Of a stretch of 64,000 nucleotides of DNA, positions 1 through 12,992 are shown piece after piece. Made by a program: the position numbers and the translations under genes. The notes beneath the pieces are model-generated. The model was given only the letters and a program-made list of their open reading frames with translations, had not been told where the DNA came from and made no database searches. The stretch's first letter is position 1, and every line of letters begins with the position of its first letter. This DNA comes from Amyloporia xantha. Its lineage: Eukaryota; Basidiomycota; Agaricomycetes; Polyporales; Adustoporiaceae. The stretch spans positions 868,001-932,000 of the forward strand of contig JAYKKR010000008.1 in assembly GCA_036971615.1 (NCBI GenBank). Direction: 5' to 3'.

Positions 1-211
1 GCCCCTGCCCCGTCTGCCCCTGCCACTCTCGGTCCCGCGCCTATGGACGCGATCGAGACCACCACCCTTCATCCGTCCGACCTCCCCCGTCCATTCGTCA
101 TCACCGTTTAAACTGCGCCCTTTGGCCTCCGTCCTGACCGTGCCGGGGCGTTTCGGCATCGTCACTTTCCCCGGGGCGGACCTGTCTGACGGCGCTGTCT
201 TCATTTTTAGG

Positions 212-3200
212 CTCCGAGAAGGACATCGACCGTGCCGTCGCAGCAGCCAGGGCCGCCTTCAAGACGACCTGGGGCAAGAACGTGACCGGCATCGAGCGCT
301 CCCGCCTCATCAACAAGCTCGCCGACCTCATCGAGCGCGACGCCCAGGAGCTCGGTGAGCTCGAGGCCCTCAACAATGGCAAGCCCGTCAAGATCGCCAG
401 GTGCGTGTTCCCGTCGCACGTCGCGTATATGCTCGCCCACATTATGCGGGTATATGCGCTGCAGTGCGCTCTGCTAATGACTATATGCGCGCCGTTCGCG
501 CTGGGGGAACTACCAGGGACTTTGATATCGGCGATAGCATCTCGTGCTTGCGCTACTACGCCGGCTGGGCGGACAAGATCGTGGGTCAGGTGAGCTTTCT
601 CATTTCCGCGGCTCTGGTCTCAGGGCGTGAGTTTGTCTGTTGACGGGGATACGCCGTCTCCTACTTCTCTGCTTCGCTCCGGGCTTGATGGGAATCTGCC
701 TTCATTATCTGCGAACCTGTCTCATTTCCTCCTCGCCCTCGCGGGATGCCGTGCCCATGAAACCCTGTATTGTCCCCCGTTGCGAAAAGCATCGTGCACC
801 GTTTCTAGGGACATGATTCTCGAGTACACACCCGGTGACCGATGAATATGGGAAACATGATGGATCTGTGGGATGGTGTGTACACCAAACACATCGCCTC
901 GTGATATCAGCCCACGTTCTCTGCTTCTCTCTCCCTATCCCGCTGCCACGATGAGGTCGATGCCGTGCCCCTTTCGTGCGCCTCCCTGACGCTCGCTCCG
1001 CGAAACATCTGCGGCAACGAATATATGGACCCACCTACGATGTAGCCGATACAACGGCGCAGCCACATCGATCTTCTCGGGCGGGAGGGCAGCTCACGAT
1101 GCATCTATCCACGGACACCCGCGCGCCTGCACGCGTACACACCCCATTAAATGGCCAGTGGCGATGGGTTGATGGGTTGATGATGCCATCTCGCAGGAGC
1201 ATGCTTCGTGTCATCCGTCGGCAGATTTCTACCTCTTCGCTTCTTCGCGGCGTCGATCGTGCGCGTTCCCGTTCGTCTCCCGTGGCGGCCATCTCCTCTC
1301 ATCGTTGACGGGATCTAGTGAGGGTGTATGGTGTATCTTGTATTTTGCGCGCATATACCCGTTCCCCTGTGCATCGCGGGTTTATCGGTGAATGATACGT
1401 TGTATTTCGTGTGTTTCGCGATGCTGTGTGCGCGATAGAGCAGCGCATACATCTCTATGTCCATCTTTCTCCGTGCACAGAGATTACCCCGCGGCTGTCC
1501 CGAAACTTTGTCCCACCGGACCTCCTAGAGAGCATGTTGATCCGTCCGCACAACTCCGCGTCGAGTCGTTCTCTTTCCGCCCATCTTCCGCGGCGTCCAA
1601 ATAGACTCCAAACCCCCCAGTTTTGATCCATGTGCACGTCGTCTTGGACTGTTGATCCCCATGGGCACGATGATCGTCCGCGTGCCTGTATCTCATTTCC
1701 CTTTCTTTCTCCTACTATAGTTCCGCATTCATGTCTGATCTGAGCTAACACATCGCGTTCGCAGAGCCTCGAGGTCGACAACAAGACGAAGATGGCGTTC
1801 ACGCGGCACGACCCGATTGGCGTGTGCGGCCAGATGTACGTGTGCTTTCTCCCTTGTTCTCTTTTCTCCGAGCGGCGTTTCTGTCAGGTCATCGCCGGGG
1901 CATTTGTTACTTTTATAGTGTCAGTTTGCAGGGCTGTTGGGATGTCGAGTTGCTCGTTCCCTGTGTTTTGGGGACTTTTCGCTTGTTCGTGGAACCCGAT
2001 ACGAATTCATCCGCGTAGTTCTTCGACCGCTCTTCCCGCTTGACACTCTGTCTTTTGTCCTGCTTCGTATTGCAAAGCATGCCTTGTTCACCTGTCGCTA
2101 CTTCTGCCGTGCCTGCGCCCCGCTCATCATCTCTGTATCATTTATTTCGCTGAACACGGCTCTAATGTCTTTTCTTTCCCCACAGCATCCCATGGAACTA
2201 CCCCATCAATATGTGGTGCGTCTCCTCTCCCGCTCGGCATCCCCTGCATGCACGAGCATCCCATCGAGCGTGTCACACGCTGTGAAGATGGCGGTAAGGA
2301 CACTCACGGTGACTCCATAGGTCGTGGAAGGTCGCCCCCGCGCTCGCGGTCGGATGCACGATCGTGATGAAGCCGTCCGAGATCACGCCGTTGACCGCTC
2401 TGGTGAGTAGCGCACGCTCCTGCTTCTCCGCCAGTCTCTCCTTGTTTTCCTTTCCATTTTATTATTATTGCTATTGTTATCATTTTCGCTTTGATTTATC
2501 TCTGCCTCCTTTTCATCGGGCAGCTGGATAGCATCCAGGACCGTCTCGTCTCCCGATCTCAGGGTCCTGCACCGTTCCTGTGTGTTCGATCAAGGGGCGA
2601 GGGCCCCTGGTCCCCCTGCTCTAAGTGCAGGAATTTATGCACTCCATCTCTGGGTGCTTCTTTTTTTCTAACTTGGGCGTGGGGGCGCGTCGCCATAGGG
2701 CCCCTCGTCGGACTCAGTACCGCGCTGCGCGCGGCGATCGGGTGCACCCTCGTGTAAACCGCACTCCGCACTCCCTATTTCAGCACTCCTTCGACTCACT
2801 CGAGTCGGAACGTCCGGTCCTGACAATGAGTGCGTTCGGACGATTTTGTCTCATTTGTTTTCGTACTCCGTCCTTCCCGCTCCTCCCGTGCAACGGCCAC
2901 ATCTACATGAGGTTCGTGCTAGTCGCCAGTCGCCCCACCGGCCCTCCGTGACATCGCGCTGGTGGCATTCTCACACTATCACTATCCACTGATCCCATAT
3001 CCGCCGCGCGTCGATCCTTGTATCCGCTAGTGGAGCCCCTTGGCTTGACATTCCAGCAGTTTCGCCCATCTTCGTCGTTCTCTTGCGTCCCCAATGACCA
3101 GATCCGACCGCGCCACCTGTGCTGCTTTCCCTAAACCGTCGCGATCTTCACGTCTGCCGCCTCTCGCGATTCGCCGCCGGGTGCGTGCGCTCTGCAGCGA

Positions 3201-5950
3201 CGGCGATCTCCCTCGCATGGCATTTCCCCTGGCACTCCTGCGGTCTTCTATCCCCACTGCGCCCGAGACGTCGGGCTGCATCCTCCTGTTCGGCCACATA
3301 GTTCTTTTCCCATTTTGGGCGTCTTAGTGTGTCCGGAACCCACGCCACCGCCGCGTTGGGTCTTCGGCGTCACACTCTGACTGTGCATTATCGCCTCCTG
3401 GGGTCGGCTGCCTTCGTTCCAGCTTCGCGGAGGCTTTTTGCTTTGCGAGGGTAATATGGGTTTCAAATGCCGGTAGGCTGATTCGCCTATCTGGTTACGT
3501 CCGCTGGGACCTGTAGCGAGAGTCACGTCGTCTTCGACTGCTTCCGTGAATCCGTTGCCGGAGAAGCTTCGTGGAGCCTTTCTGTCGGTCGATCCTTGGT
3601 GTTTGCTTCTTATCGAGCGCTTCTATGCCGTACGGAGCGTGTTATTAGACTTGATGTGGCTCCCTTTACTCCATATCGAACGGAGCCCCGCATTCTCTAT
3701 ACCACATTCTCTCACTATGATTGCCCATCGAGCTCCTTCCTGTGGCATGTCCGTCTTGATGATCGCTATACTTACTCTTGTGCTTGTCACAGAAACTTTG
3801 TGAACTTGTCGTAGAAGCCGGGTAGCGTATCCTTCCACTCTCGCGACGGATCAGCCCATTGACCTCGCCTCTTCGCTTGTATCCAGCTTCCCTCCAGGCG
3901 TTATAAACACGGTTCCCTCGCTCGGTTCCATTGGAGGCGCAGCGCTCTCCTTGCATCCTGATGTTGATAAGGTTGCGTTCACCGGAAGCACGGTCACCGG
4001 ACGAAAGATTATGGAAGCGGCGGCCAAGAGCAATCTGAAGAAGGCGAGCGTCCATCTCCGTGTCGTCTCCTGAACGGGCTACTGACCGTCTGCGCTCCGG
4101 TACTCACGACACATGATGGCCCATGCGAATTCTCTCGCCTGCGCATGACTGATGATAGGTTAGCCTGGAGCTCGGGGGCAAGTCTCCGCATATCATCTTC
4201 GAGTCCGCGGACCTTGACCAGGGTGCGTTCTTTCGGAGTGTGTAGTGCAGCTGCACATTGCCTTACGTCCGTGTCCGTGATATGGTGATCCGCCGCACCT
4301 GCTGTGCCTGTTGCAGCCGCCAACTGGGCCGCTCTTGGAATTCTTTACAACACGGGCCAGGACTGCACGGCCGGATCTCGGCTGTTTGTGCAAGATAGCA
4401 TCTACGACAAATTTATGTCGGTACGTCGCTTGCTGCTTGTGTAGGATTCGCTATCGGATAGCCTATGGCTCATGATTTGCTCCGCAGATTCTAGTGTCGA
4501 AGGCTAAGGAATTGGTCGTCGGCGATGGGTTTGACGAAAAGTGTGGTGGTGGCCCCGTAGTAAGTTTCAATGCTTACTCTCTTGTGATTTTGCGAGATAT
4601 CTCTGTGTCTGCCTTTCGGCTTCCGTGTACGTGAGTTTTACGTACGGCGGACCTAAACCTTAACCCCAATTCGGGTCTCGTGGGGTCATCTGCTATAGAC
4701 GCCTAACTAGGGCTGCTCGAGTGGTTTTCGCGCCAATCAAAGCTACCGTATTCGTCGCGCTTTGTTGAACGGTGGCTGACCAAGTATCTACAGGTGTCAA
4801 AGATGCAATATGACAAAATCTTCCGTTATATTGGGTACGGAAAAGAAGACGGAGCTAAGCTTCTGCTAGGCGGTGAGAAGCGATCGAGTAAAGGATACTT
4901 CGTTGATCCAACCAGTTGAGTGTGCATGTTTTCGGACGCCATGAGTAAGGCCCTCGGTGTGTCATGCTGACGACACCCTTACAGTTTTCACGAACGTGTC
5001 GCCGGACATGAGGATCGTGAGTGGTTGTTAATTTATAAGCTGTGTCGACTTTATGTAAGTGCGTGATATAGTTCAAGGACGAGATCTTCGGCCCAGTCCT
5101 TGCAGTCACCAAATTCAAGACCGAAGAAGAAGCCGTTCGGCTCGCCAACGACACCACGTATGGACTGGGTGCTGGTTTGCATTCGAGTGCGTGTTTTCTG
5201 CAGACTCTGTCGTTCACCGGTCATCATCCACGGTACATGGTCTGTCACGGGGTTCGAGATCAGAAATTGCACCGTTTCTCACAACATCCGTGATACCCCG
5301 TCTTACGCAGCTGTGGGCACTTTGCGGGCGTCTAGTCCCAGATCTATGGAACGAGGCTGACGACTTGGTTTTAACAGATGACGCTAATCAATGCATGAGG
5401 GTCTCGAACGCGCTTGAGGCCGGAACGGTACGTTCGTCTACATTATTCGTGGGCACGGGGTATCGCACACGCGTTCTTTTTGTGTTGTCATGCGTCGGCG
5501 TTCCAGTTACGGCGTTTCCAAGCCGTGCTAGTAACATTGCATAATGTTATGGAGCTCATGAGCCGCCATGTCCAATTCATCTGAGTCAGATCAAATTGGA
5601 AGGCCGTGCTCAACATATGACTCCTACAGGTTTGGGTCAATCAATACAATCTGCTCTACAACAACGTACCTTTCGGGGGGAAGAAACAAAGTGGAATTGG
5701 TAAGCGATATACACTCGATTACTCACTTGCCGTGTCAGCAACGGACACTGGTAATTTCGGCATCGATCGAGATGCTATAATGGATTGTTTGGCGCTGTCC
5801 CCCACCGGGGCGTCAATGATCTTCAGGCACTGGTGCTGATTCTGATCTATGTCGACAGGCCGGGAGCTCGGGAGCTACGCGCTCGAGGAATATACCTCCG
5901 TGAAGGCCGTACACTGGAATTTCGGCGAGAAGCTTAGTTGGCCGTTGTAA
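212..5950 (+). CDS. Aldehyde dehydrogenase (NAD(P)+-dependent), 5'-partial
   Basis: Oxidises aldehydes to carboxylic acids in the class 1/2 ALDH family. Exons read at about 212-400, 517-589, 1765-1835, 2186-2215, 2321-2402, 3793-3821, 3887-4043, 4159-4222, 4317-4420, 4488-4559, 4794-4914, 4985-5016, 5072-5186, 5378-5427, 5630-5699 and 5859-5950. The spliced protein runs through [31 protein letters not shown], the catalytic-Glu motif LELGGK, the catalytic-Cys motif [15 protein letters not shown], and [15 protein letters not shown] near the C-terminus, ending in TAA. The first recognisable exon follows an acceptor at 211 and begins mid-family (SEKDIDRAV), so the roughly 50 N-terminal residues lie upstream of the window. 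There is no transit peptide to judge. The introns at 590-1764 and 2403-3792 are very long for this genome, and the intron at 4044-4158 appears to be GC-AG. Confidence 0.95.
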
Positions 5951-8650
5951 GCTGGCGTGGGATAGTAGTGCTCTGACTATCAAGCTAAGGCCGTAAGTTG
6001 TACTTTGATTACATGACGAGATGTACGATACAGATGTCGCAGTCGCTGATCTACTCAATGTGAGAACAATTGTACAAAAGTTGGCTTGGGGTGGATTGAG
6101 ATTGCAGAAAGCAGGTTCAAGGGAGAGCAGGCTACAGGAGATCCTCCATATTTCCCAGCCGAAACTGCCAAGATCATGAGTCAGCACCCGCTATTATTAT
6201 TCGTGAGTCACGGAGAAGCGCAGTGACCGCAGTCAGGCGTGGTTACGAGCTTAAGAACAACAACTACCATTTTCGGAGGCGCATAACTGGCGGGATCGTT
6301 TCCGCCGGCACACTAGTGCGATCTCCTCGTACTTACAACTAGATTGGAATGCGCACTGCAGAAAGCTTACACACAGTCTATGACTCTATGTCGTGCCGTG
6401 CTATCTAACTCTATTCTTCACGATCGCGCGACTCAAATTTGGATCTAAGTACATCATGCCGAAAGCGTGGCACTAGTGTACTTTCTGTACTATCTGTCAT
6501 CACATTCGGGGCCGTACGTGGCTCATAAATTTCAAACTTATTCACTCGGACGGGCATCGATTGTAAAAACTTCCAGTACACAGTCAGGATCGTATACGAG
6601 GTAGGCGAGCGGGTGACCGCAGCTTTAGATCTCTTGAGATCAAACACAACCATAACCGGAAATGAGAACGAGCTGTGCCAGTTTATTCATGATCACCGCC
6701 GTCGATCCCTGCCATGTACAACGCTGCTAATTTACCTCAGCGTATAGAGCGGCCTGCATATTTCGTCCATATTTCCGGCTGTTTTTAAGCTGGCCGTAGC
6801 CTTTTGCGATATGTTTGGCAATTGATAGATGGGGTACGTGATTCAAAGTTTCGGAACCCTCAAGTCTGTTGTTGACGCTCCAGTACTCCATTGAGACATA
6901 GCGTCAACTTTTCACCGCCTATCTTACGCTCTCGAACCCTTGACGATATTACCGCAATATTCACATTGCATTGCCAGGCACGAGCGGTCTACTTGCCCTT
7001 TTCCGCCATTATGCAGCTGACCCTTTCACCTATCTCCGTCTTCTTCTTTTTCTCCGCGGACTCCGGAGCTAATCAAAAAATATGAAACCGCAGCAGGCAT
7101 GTCGTTGAGCAGCTTGTTGTACTGAATTGTTTGACTGAAGACATGTTTTTTTGGAAAACGGATCTGTAGTGCACAATTCCACTCGTTTTGGTGAGTTTTA
7201 CAGGCTTCGTTCACGATACGCATGGGAAGGTCCGGTGATAGATTCAGCCAACCTAGAAGTGAGGACTTGTTGCTAGGTAATATGTGATCTGCACCTATTA
7301 TAACAGCGCGCGGTTGATCTGACGGGGATTTTCTTCAAAGCCGGTTTGGATCCCCCATTAATAATTTGCAGGAAATCATTATTGAATGACCAATTCGGCT
7401 CGGCGATTCAGTGTGATCTACGCAACAAAATCGGCAAAGACTTCTGTCTGGACGCAGGATACGGCGAATAATCTTCTCGCCATCCGTTTCGCACATGGGC
7501 GCAATGCTACTGTCAACCACTCACGAAGTGTGTCCGGTAACAGGTCCTCGGTGACCACGGCTAGGGGGGAAGATTCAAGAATTGGCTTGCTAATGTCATG
7601 CCAAGACAGGATGTATGATCCAGTCCTTTCCAGGAATAGAGCTAATCTGACACATATACTTTACTTACTTCGTTCACCGTGTCATCGCCGCACTTCGAGC
7701 ACCACACAAGCAGCGCCTTCCGCGGAATTGAGCTGTATGAGTCGTTCCCAATTCACTCACTCACGCTTGCGAAGATGTGCCTGGACCTAGCGCTCAGCAG
7801 ATCTGTTTCATGAAAAGCATTTCACCGGCGAAGTTTTCTCGTCGTCATGGCTCTGTTCGTTGAAGCTTCATCTTCCATCACAAGCGTGGGCGCATTGCGC
7901 CAATGTGGCGTCCTGCCATAATAGCTGGCACGGTAGGGCTCAAACGGAACCTGCTGGATCTCGAAACAGATACACTGGCAATAGGCGGCGTGGTTATACC
8001 ATGCGTCTCTTTGTTGCAACGAGCCGGATCTCGGAGCTTGAGGCAAAGAAGCTCAGGCCGGTCAGTCTGAGAATTGCAGATATTTCAATTGTGCACTTAT
8101 CGCACGGTGCGAAAGAATATGGCGATCATCCATGTCGGTGCTTTCATGGAGATTGTCATTGACATCAATGGTGAGCGCTCAATATAGGCGGGCGTTCGAA
8201 AGGGTCTAACCGACGGTGCATGATAGGCTACCGAAGTCATCGGCTTGCGTATAAGCTGGTTGGGCTCGTTCCACTTGTTTTATATATATGAAGACCAGCG
8301 CCTCGCTAAAGACTTCGATTCTGTCTTCTTTGATCACCGTGTACTTTGACCTGTACAAGCAGCACACAGAGGGGATAAAGTATCTCTAGCATTGAAGACT
8401 GCCAGCGTCGACTACGCAAGTCAGACGATAAATTAAATAATACATGCTGTGGTATCGCAAGAACGGACGAAGCTATGCTACAACAATGATGGCAGAAGAA
8501 AAGCTACAAAAATATCATAGCTATGAGCGGGGAGTGCAAAAAATACAATTATCACGCAAGAAGAAAATGTTCGTCGCAGCGTAGGCGGCGCATATTATCT
8601 AAGGGTATGGATGTCCTTGGTACCCTGTGTACGATGGGTCCTACCGTCAC
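5951..8650. other. Intergenic stretch without recognisable gene
   Basis: About 2.7 kb between the aldehyde dehydrogenase stop and the Zn2Cys6 factor stop. Short open frames occur (for example + 7386-7790 and - 6411-6653), but none shows a known motif, a long continuous frame or a convincing intron chain. No terminal repeats were noticed. It may hold UTRs or decayed sequence. Confidence 0.5.
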
Positions 8651-9807
8651 TTATATTTCAATAGTTGCCCAACATGATTCTACCAGAGAACGTACATTGG
8701 GGTCTGCCCAAGATTCGTATGCAGTCTCTGGGACAACTGAGCCGGAAGAAACATCATAAGATGGCTGCTGGCTTTGATAGTACTGCCCCGGGTATGCAGC
8801 TCTAAGAGACGGCAGCGTCAGCGAAGAGACAAACATAATAGATCACACTGACGTTTGACTCGAAGACGACGGCACATGAGACGTCAACATCTGTTGCTCA
8901 ACGTTGGTTGGATAGATATACCCTGTATTGACGTTGGGTGCAACCGCGCTGCCGCCGGATTGTCCGTACGCATCGTAGTTGGAAGCGCTCGAGTACCTAT
9001 ACTCGGGTGGCACAGCGAGTCCTTGCGTGTAATTCTGGCTCGTACCCAGGGCAACCCCTTGCGTATATCCGTGGCTTGCACTCATGACGGGTTGTGCAGC
9101 TTGACCGTAGGACTGACCCGGTTGGTAGGCGATCGGGTAGTTCGTGCCTAAATGTGCCGGAGCAGACTGCGCGGACTGTTGAGTGTATCTTTGTGAAGAA
9201 ACTTGGGGCGAAACATTGTATTGACTCTGCCAATCGCCTTGCGGTGGAGCAGACACGCCTGGAGCGTATTCTTGATACGAATGCCCTCCTTGCGGCCAAG
9301 ACACAGGCGACGTTGGAACTGATCGAGACGGCGTAGTGGGATACCCGTACAGTGGCACGGAACCTTGGGGTGACTGCGAGGCGGAGGTTCCTCCACTGGA
9401 AAGCCTTTGTTGATGTATGGGAATATATTCACACTTGACGCCTTTTTTCTCACAACGTTCGCATTGCGGTGTACCTCCTGTGCACTGACCCGGCCATTAC
9501 CGTTTAGCAATTTGGAGTGCCAAGAATGAGCAGAACGAATACCTTGACTTGTCGTCGGCGACACTCCGTACATGCGATGGGCGTACGCTTGCTCCTCACC
9601 ACAGGTGTCAGTAGAGTTGGGTCAGAAGAGGAACCGCGTTCACGGCCAGAAGCTTCGTGGCGTCCAAACGAACAGCGTCAGATTGCCGCGTGTACGCTAA
9701 GCAAAATAACAATGCTTACGAGGGCTGGGGCGGCGACCACTGCTGGATATTCTAGATCTAGAGGGGCCGGTGCTACTTGACCGTGCACTGAGGTCTGAGG
9801 CATCCAT
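8651..9807 (-). CDS. Zn2Cys6 fungal transcription factor with Gln/Tyr/Ser-rich tail
   Basis: Fungus-specific DNA-binding regulator expected in the nucleus. Start at 9807 gives MDASDLSARSS, a Ser/Arg-rich leader of about 30 residues, then an intron near 9690-9720. The binuclear cluster reads IACTECRRRQVK, intron 9485-9543 (59 bp), then CTGGTPQCERCEKKGVKCEY, giving all six Cys in the C-x2-C-x6-C / C-x2-C-x6-C arrangement. The rest, down to 8853, is low-complexity Pro/Gln/Ser/Tyr sequence with GY and QSYGQ-like repeats, a typical activation-type region. A 51-bp intron (8802-8852) joins the final exon, which ends WATIEI at 8651. No fungal_trans middle domain is present and the protein is short (roughly 330 residues). 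Exact exon limits at the 5' end (9600-9700) are uncertain. Target genes cannot be inferred. Confidence 0.8.
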
Positions 9808-11392
9808 GACTACGCGAAAGGAACACAAAAGGAATTGAGGGGTTAAGAAATGGCGAGAACTGCGGAGAGAGTGGGATCTGCAAGTGGATATCAGGAGAGC
9901 TTATAACGAAACCCTGGTGGGCAAGTAATCCGCCGAGCGCCAAGGCAGCGCATCCAGGAGCCGAACGCAAAAAGGAAAGAAACGCTCCGGGCTTCGCAGA
10001 TAGGATCTGTGAAATCTGTGAAAACATTTCCCTCGTGCTCTGAGGCTTCCACGAGGTTAAACACAGACATAGATCATGGATCATTTGGGATGATCAGAAG
10101 CGCTCAATTGTTTGGAGAAGGCACTGTCAGGGATGCGATGAACGCTAGGAGATGAGCGCTGCGGCGTCGTTGCCGGCTTCAAGCGGAACATGGCGTGAAA
10201 CACACCGATTCAGCCCCGAACAGCAGCGAGGTTTAATGCGTAATATTTACGCTTCCATTGTTGCAGGAGAGCAAAAGTCCGTGTGAGGCGCGATTACAAT
10301 CGAACATTGTGACATTGTCGAGCTCGCACGAGGCCTGTGACCACTTTCATGATTGGTGAAACGGTTGCAACGAATCAAGGGTCGCAGTGTATCGCTTTGC
10401 TTAACTTCTCGAGCTGGCGAGGTGGACACGCAGTCGCGGATTTATGCGGAGAAGACGGTCGAGTTGGCAGATACTCTGAGGAGGACAGACTGAGTCGATC
10501 TGCCTCGGCTAGGTACACCGCCCAAATTGATCAGTCCGGTCGGCAGACGCTGACTGTTAGTCGATTTGTTGAGCCTCTGCGCATGTCTGCTGCCTAATGG
10601 TGGTTTCAACCCCATACAGCTTTGTAAACAAAAACCAGCTTTACACGGCTCTTGCGGCCGCTGGGTCGTCGCAGTAAGCAAAAACGCACACGCGGCGACG
10701 CCGTAGAAAGACGTATCCAGCTGCGATCGGATCCGAGGCTGACCACCCATTCAACTCGGATCAGGATTAGCTCAGGGAGCGCTACGGAGCATGTAGCTTC
10801 GACTTCTCCTGACTCTACCACAGTGAATTACGCAAAAAGGGAGGTCTGCTTTACTACTCTGACGTATCCTTGGCCGACTTGCACGGGGCACAGCCGCGGA
10901 GTCGGACGGATGCGGACGGTCTTTACGTTCGTACTCGCAAAATTGACTGAATATGTGGTGAGCTACCCACAGTGGCCCCGAATGACTCCGCCGTGGATGG
11001 CTACGCGTACAGAAGTCACTATGGAGATGTAGCGCAAGCATAAGCAGATGACAGTCCTGATACGAGTACCTTAACGCAAGGAGATATTTGAGATAAGGGG
11101 TGGGAACGTATGGGAGAAATGCAACGAGTGAATGTTACTAGCCAGTCATATCGCTGAGAAAAAGAGGCAGTGTGCGCTGCGGCGCAACCTTCGGTGACGA
11201 CATGGTCGCTTGTCTAGCCAAGTTCTTCTAACTCGATGAGTCCACAGACTTGTCCGGCAGCAATGGATCAGTCAGGAGGCGCAGAAGCTTTGCAGTTGAT
11301 CCCGGAGCATGGTCTAGAACAGTTCGTGAACCCACTTCTCTGTTAAGGAATAACGTCTCACGACATACACAAGGAAAAAAAGTCCACTTAAT
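9808..11392. other. Intergenic stretch without recognisable gene
   Basis: About 1.6 kb between the divergent end of the Zn2Cys6 factor and the proteasome gene stop. Overlapping short frames exist on both strands around 10440-11040, but none resembles a known family and they break each other up. No repeat structure was seen. Confidence 0.5.
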
Positions 11393-12398
11393 CTACATCG
11401 CAAGATAATCTCGCACCTCCTCCTCAGACAGCTTCCTAAATGTCGGCTTTACGCGTCCTGTCCCTTCGATCTTGCCCGCTTCTAAATCTGCGTCGCTGGG
11501 TACTGTGACAACGCCAATGTCGATGGTCTTTTCTGTCATCAGCCCCTCAAAGCCTTCCTTGAGCGTCAGGAGGGCTGTGTGGATGGCATCCTCCAGGCTG
11601 ATATCATCGTTGTACCTGAGATGATGGTAGCGAGATGGGTCAAGCGAATGGCGCACGTAAGCGCGATAATTATCTCTGGTGATCCGGGGCGACGCACCGT
11701 TTCTCGAGGAACGTTTTCGCATTAACCATGTTCTTGCCGATTGCGCTTGCCTTCCACGCCCAGTACGACCCTGATGGGTCAACCTGGTAGAGACTTGGTC
11801 CCCGATTGATATCCCACCCAGCGACCAGTAGTGAAACGCCATATGGTCGAACACCGCTGTGATCGAAACAGAACTCAGTTACTGATCACAAGCTCACGTC
11901 GGATGGAGACGCACCCTGAGTGCGTGGCCTGTTGCATGATGGTGGCAATCTCCTGGGTAAGCACCTTTGTTGGAGGGTATTCGTTGTAGATCTTCCAGTA
12001 TGCCTGCGCACTCTTTCGCGCTTTCGCAACTAGAATTCGGAAGTCGGGGCCCATGCCAGAGTAGACGATGCCAATGTTGGGACAGATAATGGCGACTTTC
12101 TCGATCATAGAGTCGTCAATGAGAATTGATGAGGACTTCTTCTCTGTAGCGATGACAATGCCATTTGATGCTAGGGGGGAAATTCGTACAACTTGAGTTA
12201 CATGAGAGCACTGTCAGCGTACCTTTGATCCCGAGACTCGTCGTTCCCTGAGACACGGCTGCTAATGCGTGCTCGATCTGAACCAGCTTCCCACTCGGTG
12301 AGAATACTGTGAGAGAGTAACTGTAGCCATATGAGTCCATATCGATGAGCAAAAGTAATGACACTCTACCTGTAAGCTCCGCCTTCCGCGCTGGCCAT
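11393..12398 (-). CDS. PRE8: 20S proteasome subunit alpha-2 (Pre8/PSMA2)
   Basis: Structural alpha-ring subunit of the 20S core proteasome, non-catalytic, cytosol and nucleus. Start ATG at 12398 gives [10 protein letters not shown], then an intron, then [20 protein letters not shown], the proteasome alpha signature (YS.T.FSP.GRL.QIE.A). Next come GTTSLGIK, an intron, [40 protein letters not shown], a further exon with the [19 protein letters not shown] segment, and a C-terminal exon containing [23 protein letters not shown], ending RDYLAM. The length (about 250 residues) fits the family. Introns are about 50-65 bp. It shares its upstream region with a short plus-strand ORF starting at 12550. 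Confidence 0.95.
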
Positions 12399-12549
12399 GA
12401 TGTTTGTTGAATGGTGAGGTCGAGTTTCGGGGATGCAAGACGCGTATAGGAGGGGTACCTGCAGTACACGCGTCGCCGCGTGTGCGGTGCGAGTCACGTG
12501 ACAATGAACTTAGATCTGAGATCCTTCACTTCCCACGTGGAAATATGCA
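12399..12549. promoter_or_regulatory. Short putative bidirectional promoter with two CACGTG boxes
   Basis: The 151 bp upstream of the proteasome subunit start also precede an ATG in the opposite direction at 12550. They contain a perfect 10-bp palindrome GTCACGTGAC (12493-12502) and a second CACGTG (12534-12539). These are E-box sequences of the kind bound by bHLH factors. That they act here is inference. Confidence 0.35.
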
Positions 12550-12669
12550 ATGTCGCGTGGCGTTCTGACCGCCGCCGCTGCCATGAAATTCGGGATCCCA
12601 CTGGCAGCTGAATTCAACAAGGTCGGACGAGTAGTCTCCTCAAAGCTGGGTATGATCACGGTCGATTGA
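12550..12669 (+). CDS. Possible small gene, unidentified
   Basis: ATG at 12550 opens a 39-residue frame beginning MSRGVLTAAAAMKFGIPL, which looks like an amphipathic, Ala-rich leader of a small mitochondrial or membrane protein. A GT donor lies at 12650 (GGTATGAT) after AAGCTG, so the gene may continue by splicing into 12700-12990, where I could not define a convincing second exon. Support is its position divergent from the proteasome gene with E-boxes between. It could equally be a chance ORF. Confidence 0.3.
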   Translation: MSRGVLTAAAAMKFGIPLAAEFNKVGRVVSSKLGMITVD

Positions 12670-12992
12670 TGGCTGTACGATGTACGGCCTGATCTGATGG
12701 TTCTATACTATACGAGGGCATCTTCTACCGGCCACTGGCATGTTCTGCATCAATGTGTGCGTCTCAAATCTACTTGTGCCCAGCACGAGTTTCATGCAGT
12801 GTTCAGATGCACGTACGTGAGACATGCGGTTTCAAAACGTAACCCTGTGCTACACAAGCCGCTCAAAACTCAATGCAGGAGTGATCCGTGCGGTTCCTGT
12901 TTAGATCCTCAACAAAACGTACGATTGACAACAGCTCGCGGAGTATAATACATCAAGATATTGCTTCTGCTGGGACAAACTTCCCACTAAAT

